Assembly: GCF_009764645.1 (NCBI RefSeq)
Contig: NZ_RWIM01000119.1
Location: 1-64,000, forward strand
DNA length: 64,000 bases
From: Pseudomonas sp. PB106
Lineage (GTDB): Bacteria; Pseudomonadota; Gammaproteobacteria; Pseudomonadales; Pseudomonadaceae
Reading direction: 5' to 3'
The position numbers were made by a program, and so were the translations under genes. Within the stretch, counting starts at the first letter, position 1. The number at the start of each line of letters is the position of its first letter. This document shows positions 45,068-53,580 of the stretch, piece after piece. The notes below the pieces were generated by a model. That model had not been told where the DNA came from and did not search any database. It saw only the letters and a list, made by a program, of their open reading frames with translations.

Positions 45068-46818
45068 TGGTACACCTCTCCCTGTGTGCTTTTTACCCGC
45101 AGCTCATGGAATGAATTGAGACTGGCGTAAAGCGCGAAAAACTCGTTAAGAACCGAGGCGAAAACGAACAGGTCGCCTTCGCCGATATACCCTTCCGGGT
45201 CGATGGTCAGTTCGGTGCGCAAACCGCGCACCGGCAAACCACGGTGCAAGCGGTCGACGTGGTGATGCTTGATGTGCTTGAGGCCGCCGAGCAGGCGTTT
45301 GCTGACCTTCTCCGCGTGCTGGTCGTAGTAGCGCGGCAAGTCGTAGGTTTCGAGAATCACCTTCAACGCATTGACGTCGGCCAGCGACAGATAGTTAAGC
45401 GACATGTTGCTGATCAGCTTCCACAGGAAGTCCCGGTTCAGCGGCGGCGCGAAACTGGACGTCGCTGGGGTGATGTTGCGGAAACTGAGGAACTCCGGCG
45501 TCTCTTCGCAGGCCATGCAGATATCGCCGAGCTTGATCTTGCGCGGCAGGTTCTGGTTGGTGCACATCAGCTCGATCGACAGGGTTTCGTGGGCTTCGGT
45601 GTGGCGGATGCCGAAGCTCAGATACGTGTCGAGGCCGTCGTGCAGCAAGGACGAACGCTGGCGAATGCTGTAGTGCGGACGGCTGTTGGGCACGTCGAAA
45701 CTCGGGTCGTGCTCGAAGGATTCGAACGGCACGTATTCCTGATAACCGAGGCCACCGGGCTTCCAGCCGGTCACGGTTTCCACCGAGAACACGCCGCAGT
45801 TTTCCAGATCGTATTCCGCCGGCAGCAACAGGTATTCATCCTGCTTGCCGTCAAGGCGGATCGGCAGCGCGTCGTGGGCGAACAGGTTGGCAATCGGCGT
45901 GCAGAACAGCTTCACGTTATCCAGGGTCGGGCGCATGCGCATGATGCCGCTCTTGCGAATATCGAAGCGCAATTCCAGGCCGCGCATCTGCTTGAGCGTG
46001 TCTTCCGGCAGCGCGTTGATGATGTCCAGACCGTTGACGTCGACGAACAGGAACTTGTCCTGGAAGGCGAAGTATTCCTGCAGGTAGCGATAGCCGCGGA
46101 AGGTGTTCAGCGGATACGGGATCAACGCTTCTTCTTCGGCAAAGCCCACCGGTTTGACCCGATCACCGGGAATCTTGAACGCCATCGGCTTGCCGCTGAC
46201 GCCATCGATGGGTTTGCCGGCGCCGTCGAGCGGGATCAGCTCGATACCTTCAAGGTTGCGCAGCAGGCTCAGGTAAAGCATCTGGCTGATGTAGCGCTCG
46301 CCGGCAAAGTGCAGGCGCAGCTTGCTCAGTTCCAGCTCACCGAGGTGGCCGTCGGCGCTCATTTCCAGACGCAGGCTGAGCAGCGAGCCGTCGCCCTTCA
46401 CCGAGTAGTTCAGCGCAGCCAGATCCAGCGGCAACACTTCAGTTGGGTAGCAGGTGCGGAAGCGGCAACGCACGTCTTCGATCGGTTTGCTTTCAATCGG
46501 CGTATCACGCTCGACGCGCAACGCCGGCCCGGATCGCTTGAGCGGATCGAACTGCAAAATGCTGAACGCCGGCAGCGGGCGCATGTAATTCGGCCACAGC
46601 AATTGCATCAACGAATGGCTGAGTTCCGGCAGCTCATCATCGAGCTTCTGGCGCAGCCGCCCGGTCAGAAACGCAAAGCCTTCGAGCAACCGCTCCACAT
46701 CCGGATCCCGCCCGGCCTGGCCCAGATACGGTGCCAGCGCCGGACTACGCTCGGCGAAACGGCGACCGAGTTGGCGCAGTGCGGTGAGTTCGCTTTGGTA
46801 GTAGTGGTTAAAGGACAC
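45031..46818 (-). CDS. tssF: T6SS baseplate protein TssF
   Basis: A 595-aa TssF (VasA/ImpG family). The N-terminus FNHYYQSELTALRQLGRRF and the stretch VERLLEGFAFLTGRLRQKLD are diagnostic, as are LMQLLWPNYMRPLPAFSI and the C-terminal RRSSLLHDG-like tail. It forms baseplate wedges with TssG. A 95-bp gap, the largest in this part of the operon, separates it from the small membrane-protein gene upstream. Confidence 0.95.
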   Translation of the reverse strand: MSFNHYYQSELTALRQLGRRFAERSPALAPYLGQAGRDPDVERLLEGFAFLTGRLRQKLDDELPELSHSLMQLLWPNYMRPLPAFSILQFDPLKRSGPALRVERDTPIESKPIEDVRCRFRTCYPTEVLPLDLAALNYSVKGDGSLLSLRLEMSADGHLGELELSKLRLHFAGERYISQMLYLSLLRNLEGIELIPLDGAGKPIDGVSGKPMAFKIPGDRVKPVGFAEEEALIPYPLNTFRGYRYLQEYFAFQDKFLFVDVNGLDIINALPEDTLKQMRGLELRFDIRKSGIMRMRPTLDNVKLFCTPIANLFAHDALPIRLDGKQDEYLLLPAEYDLENCGVFSVETVTGWKPGGLGYQEYVPFESFEHDPSFDVPNSRPHYSIRQRSSLLHDGLDTYLSFGIRHTEAHETLSIELMCTNQNLPRKIKLGDICMACEETPEFLSFRNITPATSSFAPPLNRDFLWKLISNMSLNYLSLADVNALKVILETYDLPRYYDQHAEKVSKRLLGGLKHIKHHHVDRLHRGLPVRGLRTELTIDPEGYIGEGDLFVFASVLNEFFALYASLNSFHELRVKSTQGEVYQWTPRMGLQPLL

Positions 46819-46913
46819 GGGTTACCTGCCTGGTAGTGGAGCTCATTTAAAACAAAATCCTGTCGATGGGAGGGATCTGTTCAGCCATCTCATTGCCGAT
46901 CTTCCGCCGCGCC

Positions 46914-47327
46914 TCAATCGTCCCCGACAATGTCGTACGGGGTATTACTGATAAAGCTGTTAAGCCAATGCGGCTTCCATTCCGGAACCCTGATGCCGAA
47001 GTGCTGATCGCGTTTGTAAAAATCGATCCAGACGATGCCTACAATGGCGTCGGTCTCATCGGTAGTCATGTCCACTGCGTTTCGCGGGTACAAGGGCGAT
47101 CGAAAAACAGCGTTGGAATCTCGCTTGTCGGTAATCCGCAAGTACGCCAAATCATCAAACGGGACCAGCCCCCCTCTGACAGGCACATTTTCGATCAGAT
47201 AATTACCCGACTTGCTGACAACCGAGCTGCTGGCCGGACGCGTGAACAGATTGTTCAGAGCGACGCTAAAAAAACCGATTGCCAAGACCAGCAAACCGAC
47301 GACCAAGGCTGTTCTTTTAACCCTCAT
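46914..47327 (-). CDS. Small membrane/secreted protein beside DUF6402 (candidate immunity)
   Basis: A 137-aa protein with an N-terminal hydrophobic helix (TALVVGLLVLAIGFFSVAL) and no lipobox. The rest should face the periplasm; it contains DDLAYLRITDKRDSNAV and AIVGIVWIDFYKRDQHFG. I do not recognise a family. The start overlaps the stop of the DUF6402 gene by one base (TGATG). This tight coupling behind a PAAR-linked gene is the usual effector-immunity layout, so a periplasmic immunity role is plausible but unproven. Confidence 0.8.
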   Translation of the reverse strand: MRVKRTALVVGLLVLAIGFFSVALNNLFTRPASSSVVSKSGNYLIENVPVRGGLVPFDDLAYLRITDKRDSNAVFRSPLYPRNAVDMTTDETDAIVGIVWIDFYKRDQHFGIRVPEWKPHWLNSFISNTPYDIVGDD

Positions 47328-48265
47328 CAGTTCTTCACCAACTCAATGGAAACCGGCGCGATCGCTTCATAGAAAATGTCGGAAAAGAGCTTGAAATCCC
47401 CTCCCTTGGAAAACTGCTTTCTGTACGCCACGAAATGTTTGTTCTGAATCAGGAAATATCGCCTGTCCGCCGCCTCGAAGAACTGCTTCTGCGCTGCGTC
47501 ACTCATGCCGAAGACCGATGACCGCCCGATAGCCGCCATTTCCTGATCAGCTGCCATATTCTGCGCACTGGCCTCGAGCACTCCGGCGACACCGTCAAAA
47601 TTCCAGTAGCCAAGCGGTTGGCTGACAAAGTCATCGCCATCGCTGAAGTCGTAGTTATCTTCGACGTAGTAACCCAGGCGATCGGCGACGAATACAACCT
47701 TCTTGTCAAAGACGTTTACCACTCCTTCGGCAATTACGCGCATGTTGAAATTGGCCAACGCACCCCGCAGCTCGTCCAGTTCGCCACCGCCTAACTGACT
47801 GAAATTGACTGAACGCGAATTGAAATAACCGAACCTCTCGGCGGCTCGGCCTTTACCGTTGAACGTCAATGGATAACAGCCAGGCGCGGAATTGCCGAAC
47901 GCACGCAGTATTTTCGTGTGTATTTCGGGCATTGCCTTTGCGTTATTCCAGGCAGCCTTAAGCACTTGACGTGTCTCTTCAGGCTTTTTGAATGTCAGCA
48001 CCCAGTCCATCTTGACGATATTTTCTTCGATGTACTGCTCAGGTACTGGTCGTGTGCGCTCTTTCTCTTCTGTCTCCATTCCACCGCTGGCATTGCTCCA
48101 GGGAGCACCGTTGAACCAGTGACGCATCAACGCCGCAGCAACGGGCCATTTCATTTTGTCCATCGCACCGGGAATATCGCTGACCTTGAAAAGCCGCACA
48201 GCAGTAGACTGCCCCGGTTTATTGCTCGCGGGGGTCAGGCTGGAAGCTACTACGGTGTCTGCCAT
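47327..48265 (-). CDS. DUF6402 family protein, candidate T6SS effector
   Basis: A 312-aa protein resembling the DUF6402 family found next to PAAR genes. It has no signal peptide. Recognisable blocks are MKWPVAAALMRHWFNGAP, NVFDKKVVFVADRLGYYVEDNYDFSD, QPLGYWNF and RYFLIQNKHFVAYRKQFSKGGDF. No catalytic motif is obvious to me. It lies between a PAAR gene and a small membrane-protein gene inside the core T6SS operon, so it may be a PAAR-delivered toxin. The mechanism is unknown. Confidence 0.82.
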   Translation of the reverse strand: MADTVVASSLTPASNKPGQSTAVRLFKVSDIPGAMDKMKWPVAAALMRHWFNGAPWSNASGGMETEEKERTRPVPEQYIEENIVKMDWVLTFKKPEETRQVLKAAWNNAKAMPEIHTKILRAFGNSAPGCYPLTFNGKGRAAERFGYFNSRSVNFSQLGGGELDELRGALANFNMRVIAEGVVNVFDKKVVFVADRLGYYVEDNYDFSDGDDFVSQPLGYWNFDGVAGVLEASAQNMAADQEMAAIGRSSVFGMSDAAQKQFFEAADRRYFLIQNKHFVAYRKQFSKGGDFKLFSDIFYEAIAPVSIELVKN

Positions 48266-48310
48266 GTCGACGTCCTATCCTTAAAAGTGCGCTGAATCAG
48301 AAAACGATGT

Positions 48311-48835
48311 TCAGCCGATCAACACTTCGGTTTGTTGCTCAATGAGCAACTCCACAGGCTCAGCCTGAGCGGAATGGATTTTCTGGGTCTTTCCATCAGG
48401 GCCGGTAATCCCGCTGATGATCTTTCCCGATGCAGTTTTCAATGTGTACGCCACGCCAGTCATCGGCTTGCCGGTGTCCTGGCAATTGATCACGAAATGC
48501 TCATTAAACGGCCACTGAATCTCCACCGGCAACGGCGGTACAAATGGCGCCGGCGAATGCGAATTGCCGATAATCACCGTCCCGGATCCAGCCGTAACCT
48601 TGTTGCCATGCGTACCCACCGAATCAACCGTCGCGGCAGGTTTGCCGTTGATCAACACAGTGGTCGCCAAACCTCCCGACATCGCACCACCACACGCCGA
48701 GGCATCGCCTTGGCGGGCGGCCGCGAGGCCGTCGAAGAACACGTCGCCAGAACCGGCGGCGATCGGGTTGGTACCGTGGCCAGGAAGTGGGCAAGCGGTG
48801 GGGTCGGATACTCGTGCTGCGGGTTTGCCAGACAT
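48311..48835 (-). CDS. PAAR spike-tip protein with C-terminal extension
   Basis: A 174-aa protein. Residues 1-95 are a PAAR domain (MSGKPAARVSDPTACPLPGHG, GSGDVFFDGLAAARQGDASACGG, VLINGKPAATVDSVGTHGN, VTAGSGTVIIGN) with the His/Cys zinc ligands. Residues about 105-174 form a separate domain (FVINCQDTGKPMTGVAYTL, GITGPDGKTQKI) that looks like a small transthyretin/Ig-type beta-sandwich. The PAAR cone caps VgrG; the extension may dock the DUF6402 protein encoded next. Confidence 0.9.
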   Translation of the reverse strand: MSGKPAARVSDPTACPLPGHGTNPIAAGSGDVFFDGLAAARQGDASACGGAMSGGLATTVLINGKPAATVDSVGTHGNKVTAGSGTVIIGNSHSPAPFVPPLPVEIQWPFNEHFVINCQDTGKPMTGVAYTLKTASGKIISGITGPDGKTQKIHSAQAEPVELLIEQQTEVLIG

Positions 48836-48846
48836 CGGGGATCTCC

Positions 48847-49254
48847 TTAGGTGACCTTGACTTGACCGCTGCCATCCAGGCGCGCGGAAAAACTGACCTG
48901 ACGCTTGAACCCTTCAACTTCCAGCAGGCCTTCGATACTGAAGGCGAGGCGAAGCTGATCGTGGTCACGCGGCAGGGAAATGACACGCACGTTGCTCAGG
49001 CGCGGTTCGTAGGCTTCGATGAAGCTTTCGATGGCCAGGCGGGCCTGACTCAGGGAGTCGTGCAGGCTTAGGCGCATGTCATTGAGATCGGGCAACCCGT
49101 AGTCGGCCAGCGTTTGCACGCTGCCGGCCCGGGTGCTGAGCATTTTGGCCAGATGGGCAGCCACAGACGCCATGGCTGAAGCCTCGAGGCTCCTGCCTTT
49201 GCGCTGTTCCGCGTCGCCGTTGAGGCGTTCGAAAAGACTGCCGTATCCGTCCAT
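48847..49254 (-). CDS. tssE: T6SS baseplate protein TssE (gp25-like)
   Basis: A 135-aa GPW/gp25-family protein that helps nucleate sheath polymerisation. The stretches GSLFERLNGDAEQRKGRSLE, AHLAKMLSTRAGSVQTLADYGLPDLNDM and YEPRLSNVRV are typical. It lies 9 bp after tssC. The PAAR-DUF6402 cassette begins 11 bp downstream. Confidence 0.94.
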   Translation of the reverse strand: MDGYGSLFERLNGDAEQRKGRSLEASAMASVAAHLAKMLSTRAGSVQTLADYGLPDLNDMRLSLHDSLSQARLAIESFIEAYEPRLSNVRVISLPRDHDQLRLAFSIEGLLEVEGFKRQVSFSARLDGSGQVKVT

Positions 49255-49263
49255 GAGTCGCTC

Positions 49264-50739
49264 TTACTCTTTGTCCAGCTTGCCAACCAGCGACAGGGTG
49301 AAATCGGCACCCATGTACTTGAAGTGCGGACGCACGTTCAAGCTCACGCGGTACCAGCCCGGCTCGCCTTCAACGTCGCTGACGATCACTTGCGCAGCGC
49401 GCAGCGGACGACGGCCACGGACTTCGGCGCTCGGGTTTTCCTGGTCGGCAACGTACTGACGGATCCACTTGTTCAGTTCCAGCTCGAGATCGGTACGTTC
49501 TTTCCACGAACCGAGTTGCTCGCGCTGCAGCACTTTCAAGTAGTGAGCCAGGCGGTTGACGATCATCATGTACGGCAGTTGAGTGCCGAGCTTGTAGTTC
49601 AGCTCTGCAGCCTTGCCTTCTGCGCTGATGCCGAAGAACTTCGGCTTCTGCACCGAGCTTGCGGAGAAGAACGCCGCGTTGTCGGAGCCTTTACGCATGG
49701 TCAGGGAGATGAAGCCTTCCTCGGCCAGTTCGTATTCACGACGGTCGGAAACCAATACTTCGGTAGGAATCTTGGTTTCGATTTCGCCCATGCTTTCGAA
49801 ATGGTGCAGAGGCAGATCTTCAACCGCGCCACCGCTCTGTGGGCCGATGATGTTCGGGCACCAGCGGAATTTGGCGAAGCTGTCGGTCAGCTTGGTGCCG
49901 AACGCGTAAGCGGTGTTGCCCCACAGGTAGTGCTCGTGGCTGTTGGCAACGGTTTCCTTGTACACGAACGATTTGACCGGGTTTTCTTCCGGATCGTACG
50001 GGTTACGCAGCAGGAAACGCGGCACGGTCAGGCCAACGTAGCGGGAGTCTTCCGAGGTACGGAAGCTCTGCCATTTGGCGAATTGCGGGCCTTCGAAGTG
50101 GTCTTTCAGGTCTTTCAGATCCGGCAGGCCGGTGAAGCTTTCCAGACCGAAGAATTTCGGACCGGCAGCAGCGATGAACGGCGCGTGGGACATGCACGAA
50201 ACGCTGGCCACGTACTGCATCAGCTTGACGTCTGGCGAGCTTGGCGACATGTAGTAGTTGGCGATGATCGCGCCCACAGGCTGACCACCGAACTGGCCGT
50301 ATTCAGCGGTGTAGATGTGCTTGTACAGGCCCGACTGCATGACTTCCGGCGAATCTTCGAAATCGTCCAGCAGGTCTTCTTTCGAGACGTTGAGGATTTC
50401 GATCTTGATGTTTTCGCGGAAGTTGGTGCGGTCGACCAGCAACTGCAGACCACGCCACGACGATTCCAGGGCCTGGAAATCCGGGTGGTGCAGGATCTCG
50501 TCCATCTGACGGCTGAGCTTGGCATCGATCTCGGCGATCATGCGGTCAACCATGGCTTTCTTGACCGGCTCACCGTTGTTCTGCGGCTTGAGCAGTTCTT
50601 CGATGAACGCCGACACACCGCGCTTGGCGATGTCGTAGGCTTCGTCGTCCGGAGTCAGACGGGTTTCGGCGATGATGCTGTCGAGAATGCTGTACTCGCC
50701 GCTTGCGGCGCCCTTCTCTTGTGCTGCGCTAGTGCTCAT
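49264..50739 (-). CDS. tssC: T6SS sheath large subunit TssC (VipB)
   Basis: A 491-aa TssC that co-assembles with TssB into the contractile sheath. Diagnostic stretches are LESSWRGLQLLVDRTNF, YGQFGGQPVGAIIANYYMS, FGLESFTGLPDLKDL, WGNTAYAFGTKLTDSFAKF and the C-terminal ADFTLSLVGKLDKE. The length is normal. It lies 26 bp after tssB. Confidence 0.96.
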   Translation of the reverse strand: MSTSAAQEKGAASGEYSILDSIIAETRLTPDDEAYDIAKRGVSAFIEELLKPQNNGEPVKKAMVDRMIAEIDAKLSRQMDEILHHPDFQALESSWRGLQLLVDRTNFRENIKIEILNVSKEDLLDDFEDSPEVMQSGLYKHIYTAEYGQFGGQPVGAIIANYYMSPSSPDVKLMQYVASVSCMSHAPFIAAAGPKFFGLESFTGLPDLKDLKDHFEGPQFAKWQSFRTSEDSRYVGLTVPRFLLRNPYDPEENPVKSFVYKETVANSHEHYLWGNTAYAFGTKLTDSFAKFRWCPNIIGPQSGGAVEDLPLHHFESMGEIETKIPTEVLVSDRREYELAEEGFISLTMRKGSDNAAFFSASSVQKPKFFGISAEGKAAELNYKLGTQLPYMMIVNRLAHYLKVLQREQLGSWKERTDLELELNKWIRQYVADQENPSAEVRGRRPLRAAQVIVSDVEGEPGWYRVSLNVRPHFKYMGADFTLSLVGKLDKE

Positions 50740-50765
50740 TGTGTTGGCTTCCTTGGCTGCTGGGT

Positions 50766-51269
50766 TCAGGCGTCCGGGGCTGCGGCGTTGAGGCCCAGCT
50801 CACCGAGTACGCGACCGCGGGATTCGTCGTCGGCGAGCACGCCTTCGATGGCTTTACGGAACGCAGGTGCGTTACCCAGCGGGCCTTTGAGGGCCACCAG
50901 CGCATCGCGCAGTTCCATCAGTTTTTTCAGCTCAGGCACTTGCTCGACCAGGCTGGCCGGGTTGAAGTCCTTCATCGAATTGACGCGCAGTTGCACAGCC
51001 AGCTCGTCGGCCTCGCCATCTTCCTGCAGACGGTTCGGCACGCTCAGCGTCAGACCCAGTTCTTGCTTGGCCAACACTTCGTCGAAGGTCATCTTGTCGA
51101 TGCTGATCGGCTTGCGATCTTCGATTTTGCGATCGTCCTTGCGGTGGGTGTAGTCACCGATTGCCAGCAGCTTCAGCGGCAGTTCAATCTCTTCCTGAGC
51201 ACCGCCGGTGGCGGGTTTGAAGGTGACGTTGATGCGTTCCTTGGGGGCTACCGAGCCTTCTTTGGCCAT
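50766..51269 (-). CDS. tssB: T6SS sheath small subunit TssB (VipA)
   Basis: A 167-aa TssB. The N-terminus MAKEGSVAPKERINVTFKP and the LPLKLLAIGDYTHRKDDRKI and ELAVQLRVNSMKDFNPASLV stretches are family signatures; the latter region includes the ClpV-binding helix. The ATG at 51269 with AAGGAG upstream is the proper start. The frame extends further upstream without support. Confidence 0.96.
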   Translation of the reverse strand: MAKEGSVAPKERINVTFKPATGGAQEEIELPLKLLAIGDYTHRKDDRKIEDRKPISIDKMTFDEVLAKQELGLTLSVPNRLQEDGEADELAVQLRVNSMKDFNPASLVEQVPELKKLMELRDALVALKGPLGNAPAFRKAIEGVLADDESRGRVLGELGLNAAAPDA

Positions 51270-51301
51270 GGCTTTTCTCCTTGCGGTTGTGGCCCTGGGG
51301 C

Positions 51302-52864
51302 CTATTCGAGTACCACTTCGAGATCGAGGTGGCACAGCCTGCGATAAATCTCTTCCTTGCGTTCACGTACGGCATGGTTCTGCGGCAACAACTCGCAGCA
51401 GCTATGCAGTAAATGCAGCACTTCCAATGCAAGATCGGGCTCCCAGGCGTGCAGGCCTGAGTCCTGTAATGTCTGATCGAGGGTTTCCAGCTGGTTCTTG
51501 GCCAGTTCGTATTTCTTGGCCATGAAGCACAGGCGTGCGAGGGCGAACTGCCAGAAGAAGCGTTCGCGACCGCCGTGGGCCGACTGCAAGCCTTGCTTGA
51601 GCGTCTGCACGGCAGGCTTTAGGCCATCCTTGCGCAGCAGCGGCAGGACTTCTTCGAGGGCCTTTTCCCACGCCGGCTGGGTTTCGACGTTTTCGCTTTC
51701 GACCTTGCGCGGCGCGCTGGCGCTTTGCAGATGCGGCATGACGTTGGCGGCGATCCACGCCCGGGTGGACGGATCGGCAAACGGCGCGCCGTCATGGAAG
51801 CGCAACTCGACGATGCCGGGCAGCCGTTGAACCAAAAGCGCGAAGTGGATTTCCACTTCGCGCATTGCCAACTCGGCGTTGAGGTTCTGGAGACATTCCC
51901 AGACCATCCTCTGGCCATCGAACCAGAACGGCGCCTTCGCCAGGCTCGCCTCCAGTTCCACCAGCAGGTCGGCGTATTTGCCCTGATCGAAACGGTCCTG
52001 ATAAAGCTTGAGTTTTTCCAGCGGCAAGCCGCGCAGCACGGTGATCTGCTCGGCGTTGCGCTCGGGTACGGCGTCGATGGTCATCCACAGCAGCGTGCGG
52101 TTGAGGCGCAGGGCACGCAGGTCGGTGGCTTTCTGTTTGAGCCACCAGGCACACAGTGGACGAGCGCTTTCCTGTTGGGCGCGCAGGGCTTTGTGTGCTT
52201 CTCGTTCGTTGTCGATCGGCGCGCCAGGAGTGAGCAACTGGCTCGCGGCCTGTTTGACTTGCGCCACCGCCGCACCGACCACGCCGGGAGCCGGCTGATT
52301 GTCAGCCGCGCGCTGGATCATGGTTTTCAGGCGACGGGAGATCGGCAGCAACAGCGGCGAGTCATCGCCCAAATGTTCAGCACACGCCGCTTCGAGACCG
52401 GACAGGTGCTCGGACAGCTGCCGGAACATCGGCAACTGCTCTTTGATCGCAATATTTTCGGTAATGACCTGCTCGAGGCGCGGCACCAGCCAGCCAATGG
52501 CAGCGGCACGGGTGCGGGGTTTGAGCGGGTGAACGTCGGCCCAATTGTGTTCCGACAGGTGGTGCAGCAAACCCAGGCCGGCAAGGAGGCCGGGGAAGGA
52601 TTCACGCTGGTACAGCGACCACGTCAGCCAGGCGCCGACACGCAGATCCTTGGATTGGGTACGCAGAAGATTTTCGCTGTTTTCGCGAATTTTCAGCCAG
52701 TCGATCTGCCCGCTTTCGTGCATCGACGAGGCTTTGGCCAGCTCGCTTTCCAGCGCCTCGAATTCGCTCGAGAAACGAACGTCTTCGCCCGCGAAATTCT
52801 CTTTGGAAACAGAGACTTTAGCGAGTTCGAGGTAATGGGCGGAAAGTTTGCTTGAGTAGGACAT
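51302..52864 (-). CDS. tssA: T6SS assembly cap protein TssA
   Basis: A 520-aa TssA with an ImpA-type N-terminal domain (ENLLRTQSKDLRVGAWLTW, LAGLGLLHHLSEHNWADVHP, about residues 60-125) and a helical C-terminal half. TssA coordinates baseplate docking and tail-tube/sheath polymerisation. It is the first gene of the minus-strand T6SS operon, and the candidate sigma54 promoter lies about 430 bp upstream. The length suits the HSI-II type. Confidence 0.93.
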   Translation of the reverse strand: MSYSSKLSAHYLELAKVSVSKENFAGEDVRFSSEFEALESELAKASSMHESGQIDWLKIRENSENLLRTQSKDLRVGAWLTWSLYQRESFPGLLAGLGLLHHLSEHNWADVHPLKPRTRAAAIGWLVPRLEQVITENIAIKEQLPMFRQLSEHLSGLEAACAEHLGDDSPLLLPISRRLKTMIQRAADNQPAPGVVGAAVAQVKQAASQLLTPGAPIDNEREAHKALRAQQESARPLCAWWLKQKATDLRALRLNRTLLWMTIDAVPERNAEQITVLRGLPLEKLKLYQDRFDQGKYADLLVELEASLAKAPFWFDGQRMVWECLQNLNAELAMREVEIHFALLVQRLPGIVELRFHDGAPFADPSTRAWIAANVMPHLQSASAPRKVESENVETQPAWEKALEEVLPLLRKDGLKPAVQTLKQGLQSAHGGRERFFWQFALARLCFMAKKYELAKNQLETLDQTLQDSGLHAWEPDLALEVLHLLHSCCELLPQNHAVRERKEEIYRRLCHLDLEVVLE

Positions 52865-53289
52865 CCATGGCCTTTATTAAGGATTACAGTCAGGCGCCTA
52901 TTGGAGTTGCGGCGGCGCGGGACAGTATCAAAGAGCGGTGCAACGGACTCATCCAATTGAGTTGTGCTCTTTCAAGTGGGCGCATCGTAATCACTATGAT
53001 GGCCACTAGCAAGCATCTGATTAAACAACAAGACGAAGTGTTCATTGGGGTCTGTAGGAGATTGCCCTATATGTCGCAAGGGATTCCCTGAGTGTCATTT
53101 ATAATCGCCGCATTTTCCTCTTCCCCGCCAAAACCCTGAGCTAGAGCGCTCGGACCCACTGAGTGGGCATCCTGCCTTACGCTCGTCTCAATACACGGCG
53201 GCAAGCATGACAACTCTTGAAAAAAATAGAAGTAGGACTCTTCCTAAAATGCATTGGTCTCTATGAATAATTTAGCGAGGACAATGACC

Positions 53290-53305
53290 AGCCTAAAAAG
53301 TGCCA
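53290..53305 (-). promoter_or_regulatory. Candidate sigma54 (-24/-12) promoter for the tssA operon
   Basis: The minus strand reads TGGCACTTTTTAGGCT. The -24 element TGGCAC is a perfect consensus match and the invariant GG is separated from GC by exactly 10 nt; the -12 element AGGC is weaker than TTGC. It points toward tssA, leaving a leader of about 415 nt. An RpoN activator is encoded in the same cluster, which makes it functionally plausible. Confidence 0.65.
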
Positions 53306-53319
53306 TCAATTTGATGGCA
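53301..53319. promoter_or_regulatory. 19-bp palindrome overlapping the sigma54 site
   Basis: TGCCATCAA-T-TTGATGGCA is a perfect inverted repeat with 9-bp arms. Its left arm includes the -24 TGGCA of the minus-strand promoter, and its right arm gives a TGGCA facing the plus strand. It may be an operator or a signature of back-to-back promoters. Confidence 0.5.
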
Positions 53320-53441
53320 AATTACTTTGTGAAACTTCCAGCAGGCCGGAAACACTGCACATTCGTGCTAATTCAATAGTTATCGAACTCTCCCTCCTAC
53401 AGTCATTTCCTTCAATTCATACAACACCTTACAACCCGGAA

Positions 53442-53463
53442 GTCTCTGACAAATGTCAGAGAC
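53442..53463. promoter_or_regulatory. 22-bp perfect palindrome upstream of vgrG fusion
   Basis: GTCTCTGACA-AA-TGTCAGAGAC, with 10-bp perfect arms and a 2-nt centre, lies 118 bp before the fusion gene. The 2-nt centre is too short for a good RNA hairpin loop, so a dimeric protein binding site is more likely than a terminator. Confidence 0.5.
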
Positions 53464-53580
53464 GGTTCTTACATCAATTTATTTCCCCCGCAGCTAGCGT
53501 GCCTTGGCAAATTTTTTACGCGTGGCGATCAGGGACGATCGAACACCGCGCATCGACTCACTTTGCTTAAGGACAAGCGT

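Larger units (their letters stand above)
52865..53580. other. Divergent T6SS regulatory intergenic region
   Basis: 716 bp between tssA (-) and the VgrG-phospholipase fusion (+), AT-rich compared with its surroundings. It contains a candidate sigma54 promoter (53290-53305, minus), a 19-bp perfect palindrome (53301-53319), a 22-bp perfect palindrome (53442-53463) and a small CCCACT/AGTGGG hairpin (53155-53167). Short frames in it lack ribosome-binding sites and are not supported as genes. Confidence 0.7.

Noticed and set aside
52852-53091. 79-codon plus-strand frame in the tssA upstream region
   Set aside because: It overlaps the tssA start, lacks a ribosome-binding site and has no recognisable features.
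53312-53332. Plus-strand sigma54 promoter facing the VgrG fusion (TGGCAAATTACTTTGTG)
   Set aside because: The -24 part is acceptable but the -12 position has TG instead of the nearly invariant GC, so it is not listed as a promoter.
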